64,000 nucleotides of DNA, from the NCBI RefSeq assembly GCF_025384765.1, contig NZ_VHLL01000003.1, positions 62,001-126,000 on the forward strand, written 5' to 3'. Below the pieces are notes generated by a model. It was not told the origin of the DNA. It made no database searches and worked only from the letters and a program-made list of their open reading frames with translations. Position 1 is the first letter of the stretch; the number at the start of each line of letters is the position of its first letter. The DNA is from Methanoculleus formosensis (GTDB lineage Archaea > Halobacteriota > Methanomicrobia > Methanomicrobiales > Methanoculleaceae). A program made the position numbers and the translations under genes. Positions 18,463 through 26,388 of this stretch are shown here, piece after piece.

Positions 18463-18857
18463 AACTCCTGCTGACGTTCTCACGGAAAGGAAGAGCCGAT
18501 CCGGGCAGAGAACCGGTCATCGCCCGGGTGGTGAAGGAGACCGGCGTCCTCATCAACGTCGAGAAGGCCAACATCGACTCGATGGCCGGCGAGGTGCTGA
18601 TCGACGTCCCCGACAGGAGCGCAGACCAGATCCGGCAGCGCCTTGAGGAACTCGGAGTCTCGGTTCATGTGATGGAGAACGCTATCGCCCGCGACGAGGG
18701 GGAGTGCATCGACTGCGGGGCCTGCATCAGCATCTGTCCCCAGGAGGTCTTCTCCTTCGACGAGGAGTGGCAACTCCGGGTGAACTCCGAGCGCTGCGTC
18801 CTCTGCGGCAAGTGCATCCAGGCGTGCCCGCACGGCGCTCTCTCGCAACAGGGATGA
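18459..18857 (+). CDS. NIL-domain ferredoxin of homocysteine biosynthesis
   Basis: A 132-residue protein. Residues 1-75 form a NIL domain (a small ACT-like fold), followed by two 4Fe-4S motifs: 'CIDCGACISICPQEVF' and 'CVLCGKCIQACPHGAL'. It matches MA1822, the partner of the DUF39 protein in methanogen homocysteine synthesis, and probably supplies electrons or reduced sulfur. It overlaps the upstream gene (ATGA 18459-18462) and the downstream gene (ATGA 18854-18857), so all three are translationally coupled. Confidence 0.92.
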   Translation: MKLLLTFSRKGRADPGREPVIARVVKETGVLINVEKANIDSMAGEVLIDVPDRSADQIRQRLEELGVSVHVMENAIARDEGECIDCGACISICPQEVFSFDEEWQLRVNSERCVLCGKCIQACPHGALSQQG

Positions 18858-19570
18858 TCCGGGAACATTTCGAGTACCGGCAGACGATCGCGACGATCCT
18901 CGCGGACGACCCCCGCCAGACCGAGGCGGCGAAATCCGGCATGCTGATCGCCCGGCAGGAAGTCGAGCGGCAGATTGCCATAGATCCCTATTTTTCGGCG
19001 ACGTTCGAGCCGTATACCCCGAAGAACCCTGCAGAGATACCGGCGAGCATGGCCCGGGCGGCCACGGAGGCGGGAGTCGGGCCGATGGCGGCGGTGGCGG
19101 GCGCTATAGCCCGGGCAGGAGTGGAGGCGATGGTCGGGGCCGGCGCGACGTTCGGCCTCGTCGACAACGGCGGGGATATCGCCCTCGTGAGCGACCGCGA
19201 GGTGAAGGTCGGCATCTATGCAGGCACATCACCCCTGAGCGGGCGTTTTGCGCTCCTGATCCCTCCAGGAGAGGGAGTCCTCGGCATCTGCACCTCATCG
19301 GCGACGGTGGGCCCGTCGATCAGTTTCGGCATCGCCGACGCCGTGACGGTCATCTCCCCCGACGTCGTCGCCGCGGACGCGTGGGCGACGGCGATCTGCA
19401 ACCGGATCACGGCTGATGACACCTCCGTCCTTGACGGTCTTGGAGAGACGGAGATCTCGGGCGTGCTTGCCGTCATCGGTGATGCGGTGATCCGGTGGGG
19501 GGACCTCCCGCCGGTCGTCCGGGCAAGAGTGGACGAACGGCTGATCACCGCCGGCAAACAGCCGCTCTAG
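18854..19570 (+). CDS. UPF0280 / COG2122 protein, ApbE-like fold
   Basis: A 238-residue protein with 'AGATFGLVDNGGDIALVS', 'SGRFALLIPPGEGVLGICTSSATVGPS' features and 'ADAWATAICNRI' near 100-195. This is the UPF0280 family, distantly related to the FAD-binding and flavin-transferring ApbE/thiamin biosynthesis fold. In Methanosarcina a COG2122 protein is co-conserved with the homocysteine pair and contributes to the same pathway. The start ATG 18854 overlaps the ferredoxin stop (ATGA). A longer frame upstream lies inside the ferredoxin gene and is not used. It converges with, and overlaps by 4 bases, the next gene. Confidence 0.88.
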   Translation: MIREHFEYRQTIATILADDPRQTEAAKSGMLIARQEVERQIAIDPYFSATFEPYTPKNPAEIPASMARAATEAGVGPMAAVAGAIARAGVEAMVGAGATFGLVDNGGDIALVSDREVKVGIYAGTSPLSGRFALLIPPGEGVLGICTSSATVGPSISFGIADAVTVISPDVVAADAWATAICNRITADDTSVLDGLGETEISGVLAVIGDAVIRWGDLPPVVRARVDERLITAGKQPL

Positions 19571-19959
19571 AGACACTCCTCTATGTAGCGGGCAATCTTT
19601 GCGTATGCCTCCGGGCCGCTGAACCGTGCGAGCGTGCTCTCGCCGTCGGTGAGGAGGAGGACGGGTTCCCCATCTTCCATCGAGAAGATCACCTCGTAGA
19701 TATCAACCTCGTCGATGACGAGTCCCCGCGCGAGGTCGGATGCGGCGTGGAGCTGCAGCCGCTCCATCGTCAACTCGTCCGGCGTCTCCCGGAAGTAGTA
19801 GTAAAAGACCTGGTAGGCGTTGAGGAGGTCAGAGGAGAGCAGCGCCCCCCGGGTCTCTTCGTCAACCGTATCCAGCATCTTCCCGAGAAGCTCGTCGTCA
19901 TCGTCGCTCGCCTCAAAGAGGCTGTCGGCGAATTCCGCCAGTTCCATATAATCGACCAT
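19567..19959 (-). CDS. Conserved hypothetical acidic protein
   Basis: A 130-residue acidic cytosolic protein that I do not recognise as a named family. It starts with a DDDDE stretch (residues about 16-21) and has an alternating helical/strand pattern, including 'NAYQVFYYYFRETPDELTMERL' features and 'VDIYEVIFSMEDGEPVLLLTD'. There are no cysteines or catalytic motifs. GAGGTG lies about 8-10 bases before ATG 19959. The open frame extends upstream to 20295, but that part crosses the divergent gene and has no ribosome site. It overlaps the UPF0280 stop by 4 bases on the opposite strand. It is divergent from the wHTH-Trm56 operon. Confidence 0.7.
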   Translation of the reverse strand: MVDYMELAEFADSLFEASDDDDELLGKMLDTVDEETRGALLSSDLLNAYQVFYYYFRETPDELTMERLQLHAASDLARGLVIDEVDIYEVIFSMEDGEPVLLLTDGESTLARFSGPEAYAKIARYIEECL

Positions 19960-20079
19960 ACCCGGTTCCCACCTCGATAGTTCCAATCTCTCGCACCGGC
20001 AAACTGCGCCGATAGCGGCCGACAGAGCCGGAACGGTGCATGAATAAGTATATCGGTCTCCCCGGAAAAAAGAATAGGT

Positions 20080-20361
20080 GTGCGTGAGGAAGATCTGGAC
20101 TGGGCCGTATATCACCGGATTCCCGAAACCGGCGACAGTACGGTCGAAGACCTGGTAGCAGCCACCGGATGTGAGCCCGGTGTGGTGACGGCATCGCTTG
20201 AGCGTCTTGAACGCTACCTTCTCATCAGGCGGTCGGGAGATACGGTGCGCCATCTCTCGATCCAGGAATCGCTGATCGAGTGCCAGTGTCGCCACACCAG
20301 AGACGACCTGCCGTTCGTCATCGAGAACGGGGTAATACGGGCAAAAAGGAGCGAAGAATGA
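20080..20361 (+). CDS. Small winged-helix protein
   Basis: A 93-residue basic/acidic protein with a helix-turn-helix pattern: '[32 protein letters not shown]' features (residues about 19-50) look like a winged-helix recognition region, followed by a wing and 'ECQCRH' near residue 67. It begins at GTG 20080, about 25-30 bases after a TATA-like GTATATC, so it may be leaderless. It leads an operon with aTrm56 (ATGA overlap) and an ATP-grasp gene. It is probably a transcription factor or RNA-binding subunit; the target is unknown. Confidence 0.75.
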   Translation: MREEDLDWAVYHRIPETGDSTVEDLVAATGCEPGVVTASLERLERYLLIRRSGDTVRHLSIQESLIECQCRHTRDDLPFVIENGVIRAKRSEE

Positions 20362-20891
20362 GCGGCGCGCCCGAAGTGGCCGTGCTCCGGATAGGCCACC
20401 GGCCCGAACGCGATCAAAGGGTGACGACCCACGTCGGGCTCGCGGCGCGGGCGCTCGGTGCCCGAGGGATGTACCTCGCCGCAGACGATCCCGGTGTCGC
20501 CAGGAGCATAACGGACGTGGCCTCCCGGTGGGGAGGAGACTTCTTCATCGAGAACGACGTGAAGTGGCGGCGGTGCATCCTGGACTGGAAAGCCGCCGGC
20601 GGCAAGGTCGCCCACCTCACGATGTACGGGCTCCGGATGACCGACGTCATCGACGAGATCCGCGCAGAGGAGCGGGTGCTCGTCGTGGTGGGGGCGGAGA
20701 AGGTGCCGGGCGACATCTACGGGCTCGCCGACTACAACGTCTCGGTGACCACCCAGCCCCACTCCGAGATATCGAGCCTCGCCCTCTTCCTCGACCACCT
20801 CTACGAGGGGAAGGAACTCAACCGGGAGTACCCGGACGCGAAGATCCGGATCGAGCCGGCAAAAGCAGGTAAGAAGACGGTGGAGCGGTGA
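20358..20891 (+). CDS. tRNA (cytidine(56)-2'-O)-methyltransferase
   Basis: A 177-residue SPOUT-superfamily enzyme of the archaeal aTrm56 family (COG1303). Characteristic segments are '[20 protein letters not shown]', '[19 protein letters not shown]', '[23 protein letters not shown]' features and '[21 protein letters not shown]' features, the last forming the trefoil-knot SAM site. It methylates the 2'-OH of C56 in the T loop of all archaeal tRNAs and stabilises the L shape. ATG 20358 overlaps the upstream stop (ATGA), and its TGA overlaps the GTG of the ATP-grasp gene (GTGA). Confidence 0.93.
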   Translation: MSGAPEVAVLRIGHRPERDQRVTTHVGLAARALGARGMYLAADDPGVARSITDVASRWGGDFFIENDVKWRRCILDWKAAGGKVAHLTMYGLRMTDVIDEIRAEERVLVVVGAEKVPGDIYGLADYNVSVTTQPHSEISSLALFLDHLYEGKELNREYPDAKIRIEPAKAGKKTVER

Positions 20892-21964
20892 AGGGCCGGG
20901 TTCTGGTTGCGGGGTTCGCCACGCGGCATGTGGCGCAGTCGGCCCACCGGGCGGGCTACATGGTTTACGCCGTCGACCACTTCTGCGACCGGGATCTCGG
21001 CTGGTACACAGAGGACTGCCTGACGTTTGACGAACTCGACGAACTCCCGGAGAAGATCGCTGAGTTCGCCGCCCGTCACCCGGTCGATGCGCTGGTCGTC
21101 GCATCAGGCGCCGAAGCCGTCGGGACGACGATCCCGCTCTGCGGCACGCCGCCCGCGAAGGTGGAGCGGTTTCTCGACAAACTGGAGATCCAGCGGTTCT
21201 TCGAGGGGCTGGACGTGCCGGTTCCGCCGCTTGCGGGGGAAGGCCGTTACCCGGCAATGATCAAGCCGCGCAGGGGAGCGGGCGGATGGAGGAACGCAGT
21301 CGTGAGAGCAGAGGAGGAACTCCGCCGGTGGGAGGAGGTCTGGCCGGACGTGCCCTACATCGCGCAGGACCTCGTCGACGGGATACCGTCGAGTGTCTCC
21401 TGCATCGCGGACGGCCGGTGCGCGCGGGCAATCGCAGTCAACCGGCAGATCCTCAGGGGCGACGGGGAGAGCGCACACGGGTTTGCCGGGTCGGTCACGC
21501 CGTTCTCCCACCCCCTTACCAGGGAGATGATCGCAGCGGCGGAGCGGATTGCCGCCGCAAGCGGGTGCGTGGGCTCGATCGGAATCGATTTTGTTGCAGG
21601 AGAAAAACCCTGGGCGATCGAGATCAACCCCAGATTCCAGGCCACGCTCGACACGGTCGAGATGGCGACCGGAAAAAGTGTCTTTGCCATGCACATGGAC
21701 GCCTGCCGCGGGGTGATCCCGGCGGCGATGCCTGCACCCCGACAGGTCGCCGTCCGGCGGATCCTCTTTGCCGACCGGGACATGCGGCTTGACGCCGACC
21801 TCTCGGACCTTGCGCCCCGCATCGCCGATATCCCCTGGCCCGGAACCGAGTTCGAGGAGGGGCAGGCCGTCGTGAGCGTCTACGGCTGCGGCAAGACGGA
21901 AGAGGAGGCGTATGCCGATCTCGAGAGGAACACAGCGGCCGTCCGGGAGCAGGTCGGAAGATGA
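20888..21964 (+). CDS. ATP-grasp ligase, COG2232 type
   Basis: A 358-residue ATP-dependent carboxylate ligase. The N-terminal Rossmann-like domain starts '[21 protein letters not shown]'-like. '[15 protein letters not shown]' (near 118-135) is the ATP-grasp lysine and glycine loop, and '[17 protein letters not shown]' (near 238-255) supplies the metal-binding Glu and Asn. The family is archaeal and most members are uncharacterised; some methanogen ATP-grasp enzymes make amide bonds in cofactor synthesis. GTG 20888 overlaps the aTrm56 stop by 4 bases, so it is a co-translated operon member. The substrate is unknown. Confidence 0.87.
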   Translation: MKGRVLVAGFATRHVAQSAHRAGYMVYAVDHFCDRDLGWYTEDCLTFDELDELPEKIAEFAARHPVDALVVASGAEAVGTTIPLCGTPPAKVERFLDKLEIQRFFEGLDVPVPPLAGEGRYPAMIKPRRGAGGWRNAVVRAEEELRRWEEVWPDVPYIAQDLVDGIPSSVSCIADGRCARAIAVNRQILRGDGESAHGFAGSVTPFSHPLTREMIAAAERIAAASGCVGSIGIDFVAGEKPWAIEINPRFQATLDTVEMATGKSVFAMHMDACRGVIPAAMPAPRQVAVRRILFADRDMRLDADLSDLAPRIADIPWPGTEFEEGQAVVSVYGCGKTEEEAYADLERNTAAVREQVGR

Positions 21965-22032
21965 GCGCGCCCCTCGAAGGCAGGGTAAGTAAATTAAAGG
22001 TTAAGAACAGAGTATGGTAACCATCGATGCGG

Positions 22033-22042
22033 CATATAAATT
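22033..22042 (+). promoter_or_regulatory. TATA box upstream of tfe
   Basis: CATATAAATT at 22033-22042 predicts initiation near 22063, leaving a leader of about 15 bases that contains the ribosome site GGGAGAG (22064-22070) before ATG 22079. Confidence 0.55.
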
Positions 22043-22078
22043 CTTATACGTTTATTCTGTTATGGGAGAGATTTGAGC

Positions 22079-22600
22079 ATGGTATCCGTCACTGAACTGC
22101 TGGACGATCCGGCAATCAACGCCTATGTCCTGCGCATGATCGGGGAGGCGGGAATCGAACTTCTCAGGCGGTTCCCTGAAGATGGTGAGCACAGTGACGA
22201 GGAACTTGCCGAGATTACCGGGGTCAACCTCAACACCGTCCGCCATACCCTTTACACGCTCTACGAGCGGCGCCTTGCCGAGTACCGGCGGCTGAAGAAC
22301 TCCGAGACCGGCTGGCTCACCTACCTCTGGCACCTCCGCCTCGACCGTATCCACGACGTGATCGAGGAGCAGGTTCGCGATGCGCTTGAGCACCTTGACG
22401 CCCGGCTTGCCTACGAGGAGAAGAACGACTTTTACATGTGCAGGAACTGCAGCGTCATCTACACCTTCACGGACGCGGCGAACTGGAACTTCGAGTGTCC
22501 AAACTGCGAGGAGATGCTCGAACATTTCGACAACGAACTCATCGCCGTCGCTCTCAGGAAGAGAATCGACAGAATCAAGGAGAGCCTCGGGAGTGCGTGA
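22079..22600 (+). CDS. tfe: Transcription factor E, alpha subunit
   Basis: A 173-residue archaeal homologue of TFIIE-alpha. Residues about 1-85 form the extended winged helix ([30 protein letters not shown] features) that binds RNA polymerase and the open bubble. Residues about 120-150 form the zinc ribbon '[23 protein letters not shown]'-like, with CxxC at both ends. The length is typical. ATG 22079 is set by GGGAGAG 8 bases upstream; the frame also contains TTG 22073, which is unlikely. It overlaps the next gene by 8 bases. Confidence 0.94.
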   Translation: MVSVTELLDDPAINAYVLRMIGEAGIELLRRFPEDGEHSDEELAEITGVNLNTVRHTLYTLYERRLAEYRRLKNSETGWLTYLWHLRLDRIHDVIEEQVRDALEHLDARLAYEEKNDFYMCRNCSVIYTFTDAANWNFECPNCEEMLEHFDNELIAVALRKRIDRIKESLGSA

Positions 22601-23078
22601 AGAAGACTGCATCGATCTTCTCAGGCGGGCTGGGTGTTCCGACGGAGTCATCGCACACTGCCGGGCGGTGCGCGACCTTGCGCTCGCCTATGCATCCGAT
22701 CCCCTTGTTGACCGCGACCTGGTCGAGACCGGCGCCCTCCTCCACGACATCGGCCGCGGGGTGACGCATGACCTCTGTCACGCCGAAGCGGGCGGGGAGA
22801 TATGCCGGTCGTTCGGTCTCGACGAGGCAGTCGCCGCCATCGTCGAGCGGCACATCGGGGCCGGGCTGACGGCCGACGAGGCTTCGCTTCTGGGCCTCGT
22901 CCCGCGCGACTGCATGCCCCGTACGCTCGAAGAGAAGATCGTCGCTCACGCGGATAACCTGGTGAAGGGAACCCGCGTCATCGCGCTCGAAGAGCGGCTG
23001 CAACGTGCAGCCGCCCTCCCGCGAAGGCAGAGGAAGCGGATCTGCCGGCTCGGGCAGGAGATGGAACTCTTCATATAA
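22593..23078 (+). CDS. HD-domain protein, TIGR00295-like
   Basis: A 161-residue archaeal HD hydrolase. '[12 protein letters not shown]' supplies the first His region, '[21 protein letters not shown]' the HD pair and further His, '[15 protein letters not shown]' another His, and '[15 protein letters not shown]' the final HxD. The start is GTG 22593, since AGGAGAG at 22579-22585 precedes it; this lies inside the last codons of tfe. The family is conserved in archaea and probably hydrolyses nucleotides or phosphodiesters. Coupling with tfe is notable but unexplained. Confidence 0.87.
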   Translation: MREEDCIDLLRRAGCSDGVIAHCRAVRDLALAYASDPLVDRDLVETGALLHDIGRGVTHDLCHAEAGGEICRSFGLDEAVAAIVERHIGAGLTADEASLLGLVPRDCMPRTLEEKIVAHADNLVKGTRVIALEERLQRAAALPRRQRKRICRLGQEMELFI

Positions 23079-23574
23079 CCAGCTGTTTTACCTGCGGAAG
23101 AGCCCGCATCTCCTCGTAGACCGAAGCCGGGATCCGCGGTTCGTCGACGATCATTACGAGTCTGGGCGCCTCTGCGAGGTAGGGGTCGGTGACAAAGATC
23201 TGGCGGATGGAAAGGTTGTGCTCGACGAGGACTTCGACCGCCGCGCCGACGATCCCTTTCTGTTGCGCGTCCTTCGGGTAGAGCGTGATGACCGAGAGGC
23301 CGAGGGCCTCGGCGACCCGGGTGAGATCGGGGGCGGCGCGCATACGGATGAAGACCTCGCGCAGTTCGGGTTTTTCGAGGATGCGGCGGGCGGTGGCGTC
23401 GACGACTCTCCGGTCGGTCTCGATCGCCCTGCCGATGTGCGTCGCGGGGATCTCGATGCCGTTGCAGACGATGCGCCCCTCTTCGTTGATGCCGAACCCG
23501 TTCTCCAGCAGAAAACGGACAACCCTGCCCTGGGACGGCGAATCAGCAAACTCCCGTGAGATGTCAGCCCACAT
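23071..23574 (-). CDS. ACT-domain regulator (COG1707-like)
   Basis: A 167-residue protein. The N-terminal half is helical with a DNA-binding look ('SQGRVVRFLLENGFGINEEGRIV', 'IPATHIGRAIETDRRVVDATARRIL' features). Residues about 90-165 form an ACT-like ligand domain ('GLSVITLYPKDAQQKGIVGAAVEVLVEHNLSIRQIFV' features). This matches archaeal proteins annotated as predicted regulators of amino-acid metabolism. It is convergent with the HD gene and overlaps it by 8 bases. The ligand and targets are unknown. It is a single-gene unit. Confidence 0.82.
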   Translation of the reverse strand: MWADISREFADSPSQGRVVRFLLENGFGINEEGRIVCNGIEIPATHIGRAIETDRRVVDATARRILEKPELREVFIRMRAAPDLTRVAEALGLSVITLYPKDAQQKGIVGAAVEVLVEHNLSIRQIFVTDPYLAEAPRLVMIVDEPRIPASVYEEMRALPQVKQLVI

Positions 23575-24088
23575 GCGGGATCGTTGGAACCGGGCGCATA
23601 AATACGCATCGAAGACGATTCCGGGACGCTGGGGTACAGGTACAGGCCCAGTACTTCGCTAAAACGATTGAGGTAATCTTTGAGAGGTCAACCCATCGAC
23701 CTCTCTTCGCGTTCTCCCGCGTGCTTCCGCGTAAGTTCATGGGCGAAGATAGCAATATGCTGAGGTCATCCCAAAAAGATCTCCGAACCTTCGGTATACC
23801 CTAACCAGAGCCCTTAATTCCCAGGTATCCGCCATCTGAGCCACATCCTGAGCCAGGGGGATGAAACGGCTTCCCATTGGGTATCGCCACTCGGGGGAGG
23901 GTCCGGGAGGGGGTGTCCCCCTCCCGGTAACGGTGTTTTGGGACAACTTCGCTCTCACGCGTTGCCGCGAAGTCCAGTGCCCGGAGGGTCTCTCCAGGGA
24001 GCAGTTCCCTGCCTCGCGCCCGCAGGAGACCGGGTCCCGGCGGAGCAAGATATTTCTGGTTGCACCGCATTGTATAGAGAAGACCGGA
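23575..24088. other. Intergenic region with hairpins, upstream of tRNA-Leu
   Basis: No protein gene is supported. Structured elements include the perfect 8-bp inverted repeat GAGAGGTC/GACCTCTC at 23682-23705 and a GC hairpin at 23903-23927, listed separately. A TTCGCG-rich stretch at about 23703-23732 looks like degenerate members of the dispersed repeat family. The sequence immediately before the tRNA carries AT-rich boxes (AAGATATTT at about 24047 and TGTATAGAG at about 24071) that may be its promoter. Confidence 0.55.
23876..23927. repeat. GC-rich hairpin element, copy A
   Basis: TATCGCCACTCGGGGGAGGG at 23882-23901 is followed by the perfect 11-bp inverted repeat CCGGGAGGGGG-TGT-CCCCCTCCCGG at 23903-23927. 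The same arrangement (TATCGCCACT, G-rich run, then a GGGGAGGGGGG hairpin) recurs at 56964-57016, so this is one copy of a dispersed element. It is probably non-coding. Confidence 0.65.
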
Positions 24089-24173
24089 GCGAGGGTTGCC
24101 AAGCCAGGTCAAAGGCGCCAGGTTGAGGGCCTGGTCTCGTAGGAGTTCGTGAGTTCGAATCTCACCCCTCGCA
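24089..24173 (+). tRNA. tRNA-Leu (anticodon GAG)
   Basis: The cloverleaf is complete: acceptor GCGAGGG (24089-24095) pairs with CCCTCGC (24166-24172), and A24173 is the discriminator base. The D stem is GCC/GGC. The anticodon stem CCAGG/CCTGG flanks the loop TTGAGGG, giving anticodon GAG (codon CUC). The long variable arm has a CTC/GAG stem as in type II tRNAs. The T arm is GTGAG-TTCGAAT-CTCAC. CCA is not encoded and no intron is seen. The T-rich ATTTTTGTTTTAG just downstream (about 24178-24190) is a likely terminator. Confidence 0.95.
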
Positions 24174-24789
24174 TGCAATTTTTGTTTTAGATGTTTCCCG
24201 GGCAGATCCGGCACCGATCAGTCAGTAATCAGTCTTCACCGAATCCCCCCGATTCTGCCGGTAGTGCTTGTTGCCGCTTAAATCTATAAATCTCGCACTG
24301 CCACCTATCACATCCTTCGCACCTTTTGCGTGAGGCGTTGATGCTCTCTATTACTCCTCACGCGAAGAGCGCGAAGCCGCGAAGGGGAGTAACTCACAAC
24401 CAAACGGTTCTTCGCGTTCTTCGCGGCTTCGCGTGAGCTGACAGTTTATAGGCGATGATACGGCCTCACGCGAAGAACGCGAAGCCGCGAAGGGGCGTTG
24501 CATTTCACGCACCGGAATCTCCAAATTAAAGTGGCACGATCCAGTAATTATCCCAGGACTCTGCCATTACTTCGCAACCCATAAGGGACAGAAGAGCCGG
24601 TAATCCCGGCAAGAGAGGGCAGGGCTACAACATCGGTAAATCAGGAGCCTATTTACCCCGGGCTGGCCGGGCATGACGCAGATCTGATCCGGGCGACTCT
24701 CCCGCGGGTATTTTATTTCTGCGATGATTATGATTGGATAACGAGCATGTTCGCACGTCAAATGCCCCGTATCCGGGGAGACGGTCGCC
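24174..24789. repeat. Intergenic region with three copies of the dispersed TTCGCG repeat
   Basis: Copies lie at about 24357-24393 (direct), 24408-24437 (inverted) and 24463-24498 (direct). The shared core reads CCTCACGCGAAGARCGCG then AAGCCGCGAAGGGG. The same sequence occurs at 9491-9527 upstream of a different gene. The alternating orientation allows long hairpins. No open frame here is supported as a gene. Confidence 0.8.
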
Positions 24790-24825
24790 ATGGCGTGTAG
24801 GTGCTGCCAGTGCGGCAGCTGCTGA
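24790..24825 (+). other. Possible Cys-rich upstream mini-ORF (11 residues)
   Basis: ATG 24790 to TGA 24823-24825 encodes MACRCCQCGSC, in which 5 of 11 residues are Cys. It ends 5 bases before the ATG 24831 of the next small gene. It may be a leader peptide that couples or attenuates translation, or chance. There is no strong ribosome site. Confidence 0.25.
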
Positions 24826-24830
24826 GCAGC

Positions 24831-25037
24831 ATGAGAGACGTCCACACGGTCATCGAAGAGCGCGGCAACCACACCTTCGTCGTCCGCAACGCCTACAGCG
24901 GGGACGTGAAGGAGGTGCGGGTCGACCCGGACAAGATCGCCCTCTTCGAGGATGCGAGCAGCATCGTAGAACCGCCAGACGCATGCCCCTTCCTGAGGTT
25001 CGAAACCCCGGGGGGTTCCTCCTGCTCCGTTCCATAG
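24831..25037 (+). CDS. Small hypothetical protein
   Basis: A 68-residue protein from ATG 24831 with protein-like content, 'HTVIEERGNHTFVVRNAYSG' and 'VRVDPDKIALFEDASSIVEP' features, ending 'FETPGGSSCSVP'. The third codon position is strongly GC-rich, as in neighbouring genes, which supports translation. It could instead begin at GTG 24801. I do not recognise a family. It follows the Cys-rich mini-ORF by 5 bases. The ribosome site is weak. Confidence 0.5.
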   Translation: MRDVHTVIEERGNHTFVVRNAYSGDVKEVRVDPDKIALFEDASSIVEPPDACPFLRFETPGGSSCSVP

Positions 25038-25431
25038 GAACATCGCATTTGACAGGAAGATAGGGAAGGCATGGTGCACGGTCCACCTGACGCACCCCGA
25101 GATTTGCCCCGATTACTGCTGATGGCGTCTTCTCATCCTCGATTCGCAGGGCAGAAGGGCCGGGCGCGTGATGTACCGGACACCGACGAACTCCGCCGGC
25201 TCTGGGAACGGGTGCAGCCGACGCTGAACGGGCTCTCCGGAACCGAATGGGACGATGCCGTATCGATATTCTCACGGCGGCCGGATACCGTGTCCGCCGG
25301 TAACTGCCGGGATTGCGGGCGCTCCCGCCGCCTGCGAGTGAAAGGAGACAGAAACTCTTCCCATCACCTGCCGGCGATCTGCACAACCCTGATATACCAG
25401 GATACCGATACACCCGGCCGAGGTCGAGCAT
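25038..25431. other. Intergenic region, nothing recognised
   Basis: About 390 bases between a small hypothetical gene and a secreted-protein gene. The long frame spanning 25071-25826 on the plus strand is mostly a shadow of the real gene at 25432 and has no recognisable start region. No RNA or repeat was found. Confidence 0.45.
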
Positions 25432-26241
25432 ATGAGAGCATCGATGAGACTGCTGGCGGGCTGTTGCCTGTTGCTGATAGTGTGCCAGGTCTCCGCCATG
25501 GCCCCGCCCGCCTGGGCGCAGCCCGGGACGAAGGTGACGTATCAGGCCGCGCTGACCCCGTACTACGCCATCGAACCCGACGACCCGATGGACCGGTGGG
25601 TGCATCACGAGGGGACCGGGGTATTCGGGTATCTGACCGATACGATCACCGCCGGGGACGCCGCGGGCGGCTATTCCGGCGACTCGGTGGTGGTGAGCGG
25701 CATCGACGGGGGCATCCTGTACACGGGTTCGTGGTCATACCTGCCGGGGGACCCGGGGATGGGGCTCGTACCGTTCTGGGTCGACCTCGACAGTCCTGCC
25801 TTCAGCCCCGAGTTCATGGTTCTTGAGGGGCCGCTGGAACTCGCCGGTACGGAATGGAATGCACAGGTGTATTACTATGCAAACCTCGGGACGAGTTTTG
25901 ACATACGCTACGTCGTCGATAAGGAGAGCGGCCTCGTGCTGATCAAGAACGCGGGGCTGACGGGCGCAAACAACCAGATGCAGAGGGAGATCTACATCCT
26001 GCAGTCGCTTGAGACCGGATACCCCGGAAGCGGTATGCCGGAGAACGACACCTTCCCCATCATCTGGAACTCCACGCACCCGGAGCGCGGTATGCCGGAG
26101 AACGTCACCTCGCCTCTCGGTGAAATAGTCGGGAACTCCGGGTGGTCAATGAGGCATCTGGGAGAGGGAACGCCACCCCTTCACCATGCCTCTCATGATG
26201 GCGCCGGACATATCTACAATCCTGACGGTGACGAGAACTAA
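25432..26241 (+). CDS. Secreted protein of unknown function
   Basis: A 269-residue exported protein. Residues 1-29 are a signal peptide (LLAGCCLLLIVCQVSAMAPPAWA). The mature part is rich in Gly, Tyr and Asp, with beta-strand patterns such as 'GGILYTGSWSYLPGD' and 'WNAQVYYYANLGTSFDIRYVVDKESG' features. A short duplicated segment 'GMPENDTFP' / 'GMPENVTSP' lies near residues 204 and 223 and contains N-glycosylation sequons. The last 30 residues are His/Gly-rich (PLHHASHDGAGHIYNPDG). No anchor helix follows, so it is probably released or cell-associated. I do not recognise the family. Confidence 0.75.
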   Translation: MRASMRLLAGCCLLLIVCQVSAMAPPAWAQPGTKVTYQAALTPYYAIEPDDPMDRWVHHEGTGVFGYLTDTITAGDAAGGYSGDSVVVSGIDGGILYTGSWSYLPGDPGMGLVPFWVDLDSPAFSPEFMVLEGPLELAGTEWNAQVYYYANLGTSFDIRYVVDKESGLVLIKNAGLTGANNQMQREIYILQSLETGYPGSGMPENDTFPIIWNSTHPERGMPENVTSPLGEIVGNSGWSMRHLGEGTPPLHHASHDGAGHIYNPDGDEN

Positions 26242-26388
26242 GGGAAGAATCCCTGGATCCTGTCAAGGCGACAATTGAGGACCGGGATCTCCCGTTCCCG
26301 GAACTCCTGCGAGAGGAGAAAGTAAAGCCTCCGGTAGAAGATGGTAAACGAGCGCGGCCCCACGGGATACTTATGCTCTATAGTCGGG

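Noticed and set aside
24357-24498. CRISPR array
   Set aside because: The repeats are few, alternate in orientation, have unequal spacing and also occur at 9.5 kb; they do not form a direct repeat-spacer array.
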